Of a stretch of 64,000 nt of DNA, positions 17,400 through 25,707 are shown one piece after another (the stretch's first letter is position 1; the number at the start of each line of letters is the position of its first letter). The stretch comes from CAILHX01 sp046155285 (GTDB taxonomy: Bacteria > Pseudomonadota > Gammaproteobacteria > Burkholderiales > Methylophilaceae), in assembly GCA_046155285.1 (NCBI GenBank), contig JBJXEA010000005.1, forward strand, positions 9,426 through 73,425. Reading direction: 5' to 3'. The translations under genes and the position numbers were made by a program. The notes below the pieces were generated by a model, which was not told the origin of the DNA, did not search any database, and saw nothing but the letters and a program-made list of their open reading frames with translations.

Positions 17400-18089
17400 A
17401 TGGCGCATCAACAGCAGTTTGTCGTAACTGGAATGCACTGCGCAAGCTGTGTGGGCAAGGTGAAAGCGGCTTTGGCAGCGTTTGCCACTGAGGTGGAGGT
17501 GACGCTCAAGCCGCCACGCGCGGTGTTGACGGGTGGTAAAGCGAGCCTAGCGCAGTTGAATCAGGCGCTGGTGGCGGTGGGTGCTTATACGCTGGTGGAG
17601 CATGAGGCTGCGCCTAGTTGGTTCGCCACCTACAAGCCATTGTTGCTGATACTAGCTTATTTGTTGCTGGTTACGCTGGGCATCCAAATTGCATCAGAAC
17701 AGGCTTCGCTGGAAAGCTGGATGCGGCATTTCATGGCCGGATTTTTCCTTGTGTTTTCTTTTTTTAAATTGCTGGATTTGCGCGGCTTTGCTGAGAGTTA
17801 CGCCACTTATGACCTCCTGGCAATGCGTTGGCGCGGCTATGGGCTAATTTACCCGTTCATCGAGCTTGGTTTGGGGTTGGCTTACCTCGCCGATTGGCAA
17901 CACTACTCCGTCAATGTGGCAACGCTCGTCGTCATGACGTTTTCCAGTTTAGGCGTGTTTCGTGCCGTGCTGAACAAGCAAAAAATTCGCTGTGCCTGCT
18001 TGGGTGCGGTGTTCAATTTGCCCATGTCCACGGTGACTATCGTTGAAGATTTGCTGATGGCCGCTATGGCGGGGTGGATGCTATTTTAA
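17400..18089 (+). CDS. Heavy-metal-associated (HMA) domain fused to MauE/DoxX-like membrane protein
   Basis: A 229-residue protein. Residues 1-65 are an HMA fold with the metal motif GMHCASC (Cys14, Cys17). About four transmembrane helices follow (near 78-100, 110-125, 145-165 and 170-190) with the conserved CACLGAVFNLP and VTIVEDL near the C terminus, as in MauE/DoxX redox-associated membrane proteins that keep periplasmic dithiols in the right redox state. AAGGAG eight bases before ATG 17400 is a strong site. A role in copper or thiol-redox handling is inferred; no metal operon flanks it. It converges on the cinA-like gene. Confidence 0.78.
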   Translation: MAHQQQFVVTGMHCASCVGKVKAALAAFATEVEVTLKPPRAVLTGGKASLAQLNQALVAVGAYTLVEHEAAPSWFATYKPLLLILAYLLLVTLGIQIASEQASLESWMRHFMAGFFLVFSFFKLLDLRGFAESYATYDLLAMRWRGYGLIYPFIELGLGLAYLADWQHYSVNVATLVVMTFSSLGVFRAVLNKQKIRCACLGAVFNLPMSTVTIVEDLLMAAMAGWMLF

Positions 18090-18097
18090 GTAATGCT

Positions 18098-18841
18098 CTA
18101 GTTCAGCGCTTGCCAAGTAAATCCAGCAGCATCAACCCCTGTTTTAATCGCCATGATGGCTTCTGTCACAGCATCTGGCTTGCCTTTCACCCCAAGCTCT
18201 ATGCTGCGACGGTTATCCATTTTAGGCAAACTAAAAAGTTTCACTTCAGGATATTGGCTGACGATGCTGTTCATCAAGTCTATCAAGCGACTTTCGCCCG
18301 CATCAAACACCAAGATGGCTTGTTCCATGATGCTTTGCTGGTGAAAGCAATGCGCATAATAGGTCTCCAAAACCCATTCCATCATCGGCCATGCCATTTG
18401 CGGAAAGCCGGGTAAAAAATGATGGTGTCCCAAGCTGAAACCGGCAACCCGATTGACGGGGTTGGGAATCAGCGTCGCGCCTTGCGGAAAATCTGCCATC
18501 AACACGCGCTTGGGATAAGCGCCTTCGCCAAATTGCGTTTCAATCTCGGCCACTGCGCCTGTATGGCGGACGATAGGGACGTTGGCCGCTTCTGCCGCAC
18601 TTTGCCGAGTAAAGTCGTCGGGTGTGGCACCGATGCCACCAAAGGAAAACACAATGTCGCCGCGATTCATGCTGGCTTTGAGCGTGTTGGTAATCTGCTC
18701 GGAGGTATCCCCCAAATAATTTGCCCAAGAAAGCTGCAAGCCGCGGGCGTTGAGCAATGCAATCACTTTGCTCAAATGCGCGTCTTGGCGTTTGCCTGAA
18801 AGAATTTCATCGCCGATGATGATTGTGCCTAAGGCTTGCAT
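18098..18841 (-). CDS. Molybdopterin-binding (MoaB/CinA N-terminal) family protein
   Basis: 247 residues with the CinA N-terminal fold: GTIIIGDEILSGKRQD at the start, SFGGIGATPDD (the phosphate/pterin-binding GGxGxTxDD-like loop) and a LPGFPQMAW segment. It lacks the C-terminal deamidase of full-length CinA, so it belongs to the single-domain group often labelled competence/damage-inducible protein A, function unclear. Last gene of a lolC-lolD-comEC-cinA-like minus-strand run, 27 bases after comEC. Confidence 0.85.
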   Translation of the reverse strand: MQALGTIIIGDEILSGKRQDAHLSKVIALLNARGLQLSWANYLGDTSEQITNTLKASMNRGDIVFSFGGIGATPDDFTRQSAAEAANVPIVRHTGAVAEIETQFGEGAYPKRVLMADFPQGATLIPNPVNRVAGFSLGHHHFLPGFPQMAWPMMEWVLETYYAHCFHQQSIMEQAILVFDAGESRLIDLMNSIVSQYPEVKLFSLPKMDNRRSIELGVKGKPDAVTEAIMAIKTGVDAAGFTWQALN

Positions 18842-18868
18842 GGATATATGATTTTCAACTAATGATGA

Positions 18869-21178
18869 TTAATTCCAATAGCGGGGCTCTGCTCCCCGCC
18901 ATTCTTGCACGGCAATGCCTTTTTCACCAAAATTCAACAACACTGCCCCATCTCTATCAGAGCGATAAATGCGACTTCCCAAGCGTTGGTAGCGTTCCAC
19001 AATTTCCGTTTTCGGATGCCCAAACCGATTGCGATAGCCCACGGTGAAAATGGCGATAACGGGTTTCACTTGCGCGATAAACTCCGGAGTTGACGAGGTT
19101 TTGCTGCCGTGATGCGGCACTACCAGCACATCGCTTTTTAGGTCTTGTGTCAGCAGCTCACCTTCTGTGACTTTTTCAATGTCTGCGGGCAATAACAGGC
19201 TGCCGTATTGGCTGGTGATTTTGAGTACGCAGCCGCGATTGTTGTCTTGCACATTGCTGTTTTTGTAGCTTTCACTGGTCGGGTGCAGCATGTCGAAGCG
19301 TACTTTGTCCCACACCCAAGTTTGGCCTGCAAAGCAGGGAATGGGGTTTTGGGCGGCTGCCAGAATCGGGCTGTTTATTGGCAGCGATGATGCCAGCCAG
19401 CGTGTTGGGACTGCTTTGATGATTGAAATCGCGCCGCCGCTGTGGTCGTTGTCGTTATGGCTCACTATCATGCCGTCCAATCGGCTGATGTCTAGTGCGC
19501 GCAGGAATGGCACGATGACGCGGTTGCCGCTGTCGGCTTCGGATGAAAACTGGGTGCCGGTGTCGTAGAGCAGGGCGTGACTGGCGGTTTCTATCAACAC
19601 GCTTAAGCCTTGGCCGACATCCATCACGGTGACGCGCATGGCGCCATTTTGTGGTTTTTGTGGGGATAGAAAAAACATCGGTAGGCATAAAAAAATGCCC
19701 AGCCAACGTGCCGGAAAGCCTCGCGGTAACAGCATCCAAAGCGTCCCCAATGTGGCCAAAATTACCGTCCACCAAGCGGGCGCATGTTGTTGCCAGACGG
19801 CGCTGGGTGCAGTGCTTAAAAATTGCAGCAACCACATGCAGCCCGCCATGAGTCGGTGCGCTAACTCCAGAATAAAATCAAACGGCAACACCGCGCCCAG
19901 TAAGGTGAGCGGAGTGATGACCAAGCTTACCAAGGGAATGGCGAAGGCGTTGGCGAGTGGCGAAATAATGGAGGTTTGCTGAAACAAGCCCAGCAACAAG
20001 GGGATGGAGCCTAACGTGACTGCCCATTGGGTGGTTGCGGCTTCGTGTAGCCAATGCGGGCGGCTGACTCGGCCGACGCTGGCGTAGCAGATGACGGCCA
20101 CCGCGCCGAAAGAGAGCCAAAATCCGGGTGCTAATACTGCCCACGGGTCTAGCAGCACGGTGACGCCTAACGCCCAAGCCAGCGTCAGCGTGATGGAGAT
20201 ATTTTTGCCCGACCACAAAGCCAGCGCTACCACCGCCAGCATATAGACGGTGCGCTGGGTGGGGACGGAGAATCCAGCAAGAAGGGCGTAGCTCAAGGCT
20301 ATCAACACGCCGACAATCGTAGCGGCTTTGCGAGCGGGGAGTGTGAGGCTTAAACGAGAACGCCGCCATAGCGCATAAGTAAGGCCAAAAAATAGACCAG
20401 AAACCATGGTGATGTGCAAGCCGGAAATGCTGATGAGGTGAGTGATGCCGGTGCGTAGAAAAACCTCCCAATCGGCGCGCGGGATATTGCTGTCGTCGCC
20501 TATGGCTAGCGCGCGTAAAATGGGTTCATAAGGTTGATTTTGCAAAGCAGCTTGCATCCGGTTGCGGATGTTTTCGCGCAAATGCTCTATCCAGTAAGCC
20601 GGATGCGGCACTAAGGTTTGTAAGCGTTGGTTGCTTGCACTTTCCCGAACGTAACCAGTGGCGCGAATGTTGCGCTCCAGCGCCCACTCTTCGAAATCGA
20701 AACCATGTGGGTTATAAGTACCGTGAGGGCGTTTAAGACGCACCGTGAGTTGCCAGCGTTCTCCGGCATGAAAGTTGGGCGTTTGGCCGTGGGCAAATTG
20801 ATAAGCGGTGAGCGAGATTTTTTGTGGAACTTTGGCTTGCGGCGTGAGTGTTTGCTCAACGTCAAACACAAAGCGCAGGCCGCGTTCCTGATGTTGCGGC
20901 AGGTTGGCGACAACACCTATTACCTCAATGTTTTGGCTTTCCAATTCAGGAGAAAGCGCATCGTTTAGGCGGGTTTGGGCGATGAAAGTCGCCCAGAAGA
21001 ATCCGGCGGCGAGCGCAAAAATCGGGATACAGAAACGCAATAAAACTTGATGGCGGCGGAAGGTGAAAATAACAGCCACCAGAATGAGTAGACTTAAGCC
21101 CCACCATAAGTTTGGCAAAGCGGCTTGCAGTTGTAGTAGCCAACAGCCAAGCACCAATGCTAGTAGCGCAGCAATCAT
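18869..21178 (-). CDS. comEC: DNA internalisation competence protein ComEC/Rec2
   Basis: ComEC forms the inner-membrane channel for single-stranded DNA in natural transformation. The 769-residue protein has an N-terminal OB-like periplasmic region, a multi-helix competence domain (HLISISGLHITMVSG near 235-250, FSVPTQRTVYM) and a C-terminal metallo-beta-lactamase domain with SHNDNDHSGG (near 570) and VPHHGSKTSS. All three parts are present and intact, so a working uptake channel is plausible; pilT at 33.3 kb would fit the same process. A dRS3-like element ends seven bases before its ATG. Confidence 0.95.
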   Translation of the reverse strand: MIAALLALVLGCWLLQLQAALPNLWWGLSLLILVAVIFTFRRHQVLLRFCIPIFALAAGFFWATFIAQTRLNDALSPELESQNIEVIGVVANLPQHQERGLRFVFDVEQTLTPQAKVPQKISLTAYQFAHGQTPNFHAGERWQLTVRLKRPHGTYNPHGFDFEEWALERNIRATGYVRESASNQRLQTLVPHPAYWIEHLRENIRNRMQAALQNQPYEPILRALAIGDDSNIPRADWEVFLRTGITHLISISGLHITMVSGLFFGLTYALWRRSRLSLTLPARKAATIVGVLIALSYALLAGFSVPTQRTVYMLAVVALALWSGKNISITLTLAWALGVTVLLDPWAVLAPGFWLSFGAVAVICYASVGRVSRPHWLHEAATTQWAVTLGSIPLLLGLFQQTSIISPLANAFAIPLVSLVITPLTLLGAVLPFDFILELAHRLMAGCMWLLQFLSTAPSAVWQQHAPAWWTVILATLGTLWMLLPRGFPARWLGIFLCLPMFFLSPQKPQNGAMRVTVMDVGQGLSVLIETASHALLYDTGTQFSSEADSGNRVIVPFLRALDISRLDGMIVSHNDNDHSGGAISIIKAVPTRWLASSLPINSPILAAAQNPIPCFAGQTWVWDKVRFDMLHPTSESYKNSNVQDNNRGCVLKITSQYGSLLLPADIEKVTEGELLTQDLKSDVLVVPHHGSKTSSTPEFIAQVKPVIAIFTVGYRNRFGHPKTEIVERYQRLGSRIYRSDRDGAVLLNFGEKGIAVQEWRGAEPRYWN

Positions 21179-21184
21179 TTAGCA

Positions 21185-21290
21185 CGTCATTCCCGCGTAG
21201 GCGGGAATCCAGTCGAATATCTACGGAGTGATTTGTGGCGTTGTCACGGTTAGGGGTTGGTCTGGATTCCCGCCTGTGCGGGAATGACGG
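21185..21290 (-). repeat. dRS3-like paired-end element, copy 1
   Basis: Two 20-bp palindromes of form ATTCCC-N8-GGGAAT (21189-21208 and 21266-21285), each flanked by GTC/GAC outside and CCAG/CTGGA inside, so the whole unit is an inverted repeat about 105 bp long. Its core contains CGAATATCTACGGAGTG, the reverse of a core in copies 2 and 3, so this copy is inserted in the opposite orientation. Lies between lolD and comEC. Confidence 0.9.
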
Positions 21291-21304
21291 TGGAGAAGGT
21301 GCGA

Positions 21305-22009
21305 CTAGCTTACCAAAACGCCGTTCTCAAGCCGCAACACTCGTCCAATTCGCGCCGCTAAATCGAGGTCGTGCGTGACCACCACCAAGCTCGTACCCAA
21401 ATCGCGGTTCAGTTCCAGCATCAGGTCGAAAACGCTGGCGGCGGTGATCCGATCGAGGTTGCCGGTGGGTTCATCGGCCAACACGCAATTGGGTTGAGTC
21501 ACCAAAGCTCTTGCCACTGCCGCGCGTTGACGCTCCCCGCCGGAAAGCTCTCCCGGTGTGTGCTCCAGTCGCCCCCCCAAACCTACGCGAGACAGGATTT
21601 TGGCGGCGGTTTCCAGCGCCTGTTCTTTAGGCATGCGGCGGATGAACATGGGCATGGCCACATTTTCCAGCGCGGTGAATTCAGGCAATAGATGATGAAA
21701 CTGATAGATAAACCCAAGTGCCTGATTGCGTAAATCGCCGCGCTTGGCTTCGGATAAGGTCAAGAGCGGCTGCCCCAGAATGCTCACCGCGCCTTGGGTC
21801 GGCGTATCCAGCCCGCCCAGCAAATGCAGCAATGTGCTTTTGCCAGAGCCAGAAGCGCCGACTATCGCCACTTGTTCGCCTTTGTCTATGGCAAAATCAA
21901 TGCCGTTCAACACCGCCACGTCTAAGCCAGAGTAGGTTTTGTGCAGATTGCTACAAGTAATCACCGTGCCTCTAGCCCCTAGCCCCTGATCCCTAGTCTC
22001 TTCATTCAT
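21305..22009 (-). CDS. lolD: Lipoprotein-releasing ABC transporter ATP-binding protein
   Basis: LolD powers release of outer-membrane lipoproteins to LolA together with LolC/E. The 234-residue protein has Walker A GASGSGKST, signature LSGGERQRAAVARAL and Walker B VLADEPTGNLD. ATG 22009 has GGAGG nine bases upstream and overlaps the lolC stop by 8 bases. With this start residues 5-13 (TRDQGLGAR) are encoded by a CTAGCCCCT-type dispersed repeat; GTG 21966 (VITCSNLHKTYSG) is the alternative. Confidence 0.95.
   Translation of the reverse strand: MNEETRDQGLGARGTVITCSNLHKTYSGLDVAVLNGIDFAIDKGEQVAIVGASGSGKSTLLHLLGGLDTPTQGAVSILGQPLLTLSEAKRGDLRNQALGFIYQFHHLLPEFTALENVAMPMFIRRMPKEQALETAAKILSRVGLGGRLEHTPGELSGGERQRAAVARALVTQPNCVLADEPTGNLDRITAASVFDLMLELNRDLGTSLVVVTHDLDLAARIGRVLRLENGVLVS
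21969..22000. repeat. CTAGCCCCT-type repeat inside the 5' end of lolD
   Basis: CCTCTAGCCCCTAGCCCCTG followed by ATCCCTAGTCTC. It shares the CCCTAGTCTC end and CTAGCCCCT units with the ftsH-folP spacer at 573-638. Confidence 0.65.
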
Positions 22010-23252
22010 AGCGTAAGGCCTCCGCCGGGTTGATGGTGGCCGCGCGGCGGCTGGGGTAGAGCGTGGCTAGCAGCGATAGCACCAGCGATACTGAAACAAT
22101 GGTGGTGACATCGCTCCACAATAATTGCGAGGGGAGTTCGCTGATGTAGTACACCTCTTTGGCGAGAAAATGCATGCCTAATAAATTTTCGATAAATGGC
22201 ACGACAGTTTGGATGTTGAGCGCCAGCAACACCCCGCCCGCAGCGCCCAGCAAGGTGCCTATCACGCCGATTAACGCCCCTTGCACGATGAAAATTTTCA
22301 TAATGCTGTTGGGCGATGCGCCAAGGGTACGCAAAATGGCGATGTCGGCGCGTTTGTCGGTGACGGCCATCACCAAGGTGGAGACGATGTTAAACGCCGC
22401 CACCGCTACGATTAAAGTCAAAATTACGAACATCACGCGCTTTTCCATCTGCACCGCGCGAAAGAAATTGGCGTGTTGTTCGGACCAATCGCTCACGTAA
22501 AAATCGCCTTGTGTGCTGAGTTGCCGCGCCAACTCGCGGGAGATACGCGGCGCATCATCTAAATTATCTAGTTTCAGCCGCACCCCGGACACTTTATCAC
22601 CCATGCGGTAGAGTTTGGCGGCGTCACTCATGTGTATCAATGCCAGCGACGCGTCATATTCATACATCCCCACCTGAAAAATCCCCACCACGCGAAACTG
22701 CTTTAAGCGCGGCACAATGCCCGTAGGCGTGAATTGGCCTTGCGGCGCCATTAGCACCACTTTGTCACCCATTCCCACGCCCAAACTTTGCGCCAGTTCT
22801 GCGCCCAGCACCACCCCAAATTCGCCCGCTTTTAGGTTATCCAGTTGCCCGATTTTCATTTTGCTGCCAATGTCCGCCACGCGGTCTTCATCAGTAGGCA
22901 ACACGCCGCGAATCACCGCGCCTTGCACTGCCTGATCAAATGACAGCATGCCCTGCGCCATGATGTAAGGCGCTGCGGCCTTGACCTGCGGTGAACCTTG
23001 CACAAATTTGGCGACAGATTGCCAGTTATTTAAAGCATTATTGCTGCCTGTTATTTGTAAATGCGAAGCCACGCCGAGAATGCGCGTGCGTAGCTCTTGC
23101 TGAAAACCGTTCATCACTGACAGCACTACGATGAGCGAGGCGACACCCAAAGCGATGCCAAGCATGGAAGTCAGCGAAATAAACGAGATGAAATGATTGC
23201 GGCGCTTGGCGCGGGTGTAGCGCAGGCCGATGAAGAGTTCGTAAGGGGTCAT
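22002..23252 (-). CDS. lolC: Lipoprotein-releasing ABC transporter permease LolC/E
   Basis: Inner-membrane subunit of the Lol lipoprotein exporter, 416 residues. One helix near 22-46, a large periplasmic MacB-like domain (about 50-265) and three helices near 270-300, 315-345 and 375-405; the family-typical GIALGVASLIVVLSVMNGF and TLGASPNSIMKIF are visible. A single LolC/E-type permease with LolD fits a LolF-like homodimeric exporter or a distant second permease. No Shine-Dalgarno precedes ATG 23252; a TAAAAT box ends a few bases before it, so a leaderless message is possible. Confidence 0.93.
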   Translation of the reverse strand: MTPYELFIGLRYTRAKRRNHFISFISLTSMLGIALGVASLIVVLSVMNGFQQELRTRILGVASHLQITGSNNALNNWQSVAKFVQGSPQVKAAAPYIMAQGMLSFDQAVQGAVIRGVLPTDEDRVADIGSKMKIGQLDNLKAGEFGVVLGAELAQSLGVGMGDKVVLMAPQGQFTPTGIVPRLKQFRVVGIFQVGMYEYDASLALIHMSDAAKLYRMGDKVSGVRLKLDNLDDAPRISRELARQLSTQGDFYVSDWSEQHANFFRAVQMEKRVMFVILTLIVAVAAFNIVSTLVMAVTDKRADIAILRTLGASPNSIMKIFIVQGALIGVIGTLLGAAGGVLLALNIQTVVPFIENLLGMHFLAKEVYYISELPSQLLWSDVTTIVSVSLVLSLLATLYPSRRAATINPAEALRYE

Positions 23253-23383
23253 GGTGCTATTTTAGCCTGAAATTAAGGATGGTTTTAATGTTGATTTTGG
23301 CTTGTTTTTGGTGTTGTATAAGTCGACCTAAAAACCGCATTAAATGATTGACTGAATTGTGAAAAATTGCCATCAAGATGTGG

Positions 23384-23411
23384 TTGACTTTAACGATATT
23401 AGGTTTAACAT
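23384..23411 (+). promoter_or_regulatory. sigma-70-like promoter of the orphan flagellin gene
   Basis: TTGACT (23384-23389) and TAACAT (23406-23411) with a 16-base spacer, 36 bases before the ATG. I find no sigma-28 (TAAA/GCCGATAA) match, which would be the usual flagellin promoter. Confidence 0.5.
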
Positions 23412-23446
23412 GGCAACTGTAAGCAACCGTTTTAAGGAGTGACATC

Positions 23447-24250
23447 ATGGCTATCGGCAGTATTTTCTCGGCAAATCCCCTCAATCAGGCGCAGGCTGCA
23501 CAGCAAACCCAGCTGCAGCGTTTAAGTAGCGGGTTGCGTATCAATTCAGCCAAAGATGATGCGGCGGGATTGGCGATTGCGGTCAGACTCACCTCGCAAC
23601 TTGGCGGCACGGCGCAGGCCTCGCGTAATGTCAGCGACGGGATCTCATTGGTAGATACGGCCAGTGGTGCGCTGTCGAATGTTTCAGATTCTTTGCAGCG
23701 TATCAATGAGTTGGCTATTCAGGCCAATAACAGCACCAATAGCGCTAGCGATTTACAGGCGATTCAGACTGAAATCAATCAGCTCAGTCAAAACATTAAT
23801 GACGTTAATAACAATGCTAGCTTTAATGGACAACAGTTGTTCAGTGGCACTTTTACTGCAAACATTCAGTCTGGCCCTAACGCAGGCGACACTACATCAT
23901 TAGCGATTAGCGCAACGGGGACTACCGCGCTGGGGATTTCTGGGATTGATGTCACGACTTCTGCGGGGGCAACGGCCGCCATCACCTCAGTGGCTACGGC
24001 TCTGGATAGCGTCACCAGTCAGCAAGCAAGCTTGGGGGCAACGTCGGCTGGCTTGAGTTCGACGCAGGCCAACCTTAATAATAGCTATGAAAATATTGCA
24101 GCTTCCAGAAGTCGCATTCAAGACAATGATTTCGCCAAGAGTTCAACTGATTTGGCCACCAGTAGCGCCCAGTCTTTTGCCGCGATTGCAGCTTTGAATG
24201 CTTACAAAGCGTCGCATAAAGATAATCTACGGTTAATCTCAACCGCATAG
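23447..24250 (+). CDS. Flagellin-like protein with divergent C terminus
   Basis: 267 residues. The N-terminal D0/D1 region is clearly flagellin (NPLNQAQ..., LQRLSSGLRINSAKDDAAGLAIA, residues 11-50; DTASGALSNVSDSLQRINEL). The central variable part is short and Ser/Thr/Ala-rich, and the C-terminal D1 helix has NSYENIAASRSRIQDNDFA. After this the terminal D0 helix diverges: it ends NLRLISTA instead of a VLSLLR-type end, though its length is near normal, so I see no simple frameshift. AAGGAG lies seven bases before the ATG and a strong terminator follows. No flagellar genes are near. Confidence 0.85.
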   Translation: MAIGSIFSANPLNQAQAAQQTQLQRLSSGLRINSAKDDAAGLAIAVRLTSQLGGTAQASRNVSDGISLVDTASGALSNVSDSLQRINELAIQANNSTNSASDLQAIQTEINQLSQNINDVNNNASFNGQQLFSGTFTANIQSGPNAGDTTSLAISATGTTALGISGIDVTTSAGATAAITSVATALDSVTSQQASLGATSAGLSSTQANLNNSYENIAASRSRIQDNDFAKSSTDLATSSAQSFAAIAALNAYKASHKDNLRLISTA

Positions 24251-24267
24251 TCGTAACTTGCAACAAT

Positions 24268-24302
24268 AAAAAAGGCGATGCTGTTGGCATCGCCTTTTTT
24301 AT
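24268..24302 (+). terminator. Intrinsic terminator after flagellin gene
   Basis: AAAAAAGGCGATG, loop CTGTTGG, CATCGCCTTTTTT. It is A/T symmetric and so may also end the convergent SapC transcript. Confidence 0.93.
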
Positions 24303-24315
24303 TGTTCAAACCTGA

Positions 24316-25026
24316 TTATCCTAGAGGTGCGGTTAAATCCACCAAGCGTTTCAAGTTGGATAAAGACATTAGATGCGCGTAAACCAAAGCTAGCTCGCCG
24401 CTGCTGAATAGCTCGTGCACTTGCTTGCTGCTCAGCGCACGTAGTTTTTCTTCATTTACCACGTAAAAGCCGTTGATCATGAATTCGCGCCCATCTTTGA
24501 GTTCGGCTTTCAGGCTTTTTTCTTCTAACAACTCCAGCGAATTCAGAGTTTCCGTGAATTTTCCGGTGAGTAGCGAATCGTTATGGAAGCTGGTGACAAA
24601 CTGAATCAAGTTTTTCAGATAGTCTGTTTCTTGGTCGCCGTCAAAGAACGCCACGCCTTCTTCCAGGTTGAGGCCGTCAAAATTCTCATCCAGACATAGC
24701 ACCAGTTGCTCGTCTCCAGCCTTGGCCAGCATAAACGGATAGCGCCGCACAAACGCAGGGATGTAGCGTGAAGACCAGATGCCGTTCGAGCCCGCAAAAA
24801 GATTTTCTGCGTTTTGCAATCCCAGTAATACCATAGGCATTAGTTGTTCGTCGGTAAGGCTGGATTTGACGAATACGATGGGATATTCCTTGGCGGCTTC
24901 GGCAAATTCTACGGCCAGTAGCGGCAAGGTTTGTGTGTCTGTAAATGCGGGGCTGGAAGCAGCTCTCATCTTGTGTTTGCGGTACACGTCTCTATTAAAC
25001 ACGGCCAGTTTTTCGTAGATTGCCAT
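24316..25026 (-). CDS. SapC family protein
   Basis: 236 residues matching SapC, named after a Campylobacter S-layer gene; biochemical function unknown. Characteristic parts are the N-terminal hydrophobic stretch TLPLLAVEFAEAAKEYPIVF, the middle IWSSRYIPAFVRRYPFML, and the Asp/Glu-rich LCLDENFDGLNLEEGVAFF. There is no signal peptide or membrane helix. AAGGA six bases before ATG 25026 supports the start. Divergent from ribE. Confidence 0.85.
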   Translation of the reverse strand: MAIYEKLAVFNRDVYRKHKMRAASSPAFTDTQTLPLLAVEFAEAAKEYPIVFVKSSLTDEQLMPMVLLGLQNAENLFAGSNGIWSSRYIPAFVRRYPFMLAKAGDEQLVLCLDENFDGLNLEEGVAFFDGDQETDYLKNLIQFVTSFHNDSLLTGKFTETLNSLELLEEKSLKAELKDGREFMINGFYVVNEEKLRALSSKQVHELFSSGELALVYAHLMSLSNLKRLVDLTAPLG

Positions 25027-25110
25027 AGCGATTCCTTATTGTTTGGTGAGCATGAAAGCGGCTGATCAGCATCATACTATGGCTTTTTCTGCATCTGCTA
25101 AAATGTCGTC

Positions 25111-25707
25111 ATGTTCACCGGAATTATTCAGGCCGTAGGCCGCATCGAAAGCGTCAAGCCCCAGGGCAATGATGTATCTTTGACTATCGCTGCCGAAACC
25201 TTGGAGTTGGCCGATGTGGCGCTGGGCGACAGTATCGCGGTAAATGGCACGTGCCTTACGGTTGAGCAATTTAGTGCCAATTCTTTTCAAGTACACGTTT
25301 CGGCGGAAACGCTAGCTTGCACCACCAGCCTTGATGCGACGGGGGAGGTAAATCTTGAGAAAGCGCTACGCCTAGCCGACAGGCTGAGTGGACATCTGGT
25401 GAGTGGGCATGTGGATGGCGTGGGTGAAGTTGCGCGGTTTGAAACCGTGGGCGATTGCTGGTTGCTGGCGGTGCAAGCGCCTCACAGCATTTCGCGTTAC
25501 ATCGCGGTGAAGGGTTCGATTACCGTCAATGGAGTCAGCCTTACCGTGAACAGCATCGAGCAAGACGTGTTCAGCGTCAACCTTATTCCGCATACCTTGC
25601 AGGTCACCAACCTTAACAATTTGCAAACCGGCAGCAAGGTCAATCTCGAGGTGGATTTGATTGCGCGTTATCTCGACCGTATGCAGCAATGGGAATCCGA
25701 ATCATGA
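25111..25707 (+). CDS. ribE: Riboflavin synthase, alpha subunit
   Basis: Dismutates two molecules of 6,7-dimethyl-8-ribityllumazine to riboflavin. 198 residues form two lumazine-binding repeats, beginning MFTGIIQAVGRIES and GHLVSGHVDGVGEV. The 84-base gap upstream is too short for an FMN riboswitch and none is seen. It overlaps ribB (ATGA), so they are co-translated. Confidence 0.95.
   Translation: MFTGIIQAVGRIESVKPQGNDVSLTIAAETLELADVALGDSIAVNGTCLTVEQFSANSFQVHVSAETLACTTSLDATGEVNLEKALRLADRLSGHLVSGHVDGVGEVARFETVGDCWLLAVQAPHSISRYIAVKGSITVNGVSLTVNSIEQDVFSVNLIPHTLQVTNLNNLQTGSKVNLEVDLIARYLDRMQQWESES

Noticed and set aside
21185..21290. CRISPR-like repeat pair
   Set aside because: There are only two inverted, not direct, repeats with no spacer series or cas genes.
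23412..23430. sigma-54 promoter (TGGCAACTGTAAGCAAC) before flagellin
   Set aside because: The GG to GC distance is one base short and the match is otherwise poor.
24120..24250. Frameshift explaining the odd flagellin C terminus
   Set aside because: Other frames do not yield a typical VLSLLR end, and the length is already normal.
25027..25110. FMN riboswitch before ribE
   Set aside because: The gap is 84 bases and shows none of the conserved RFN segments.
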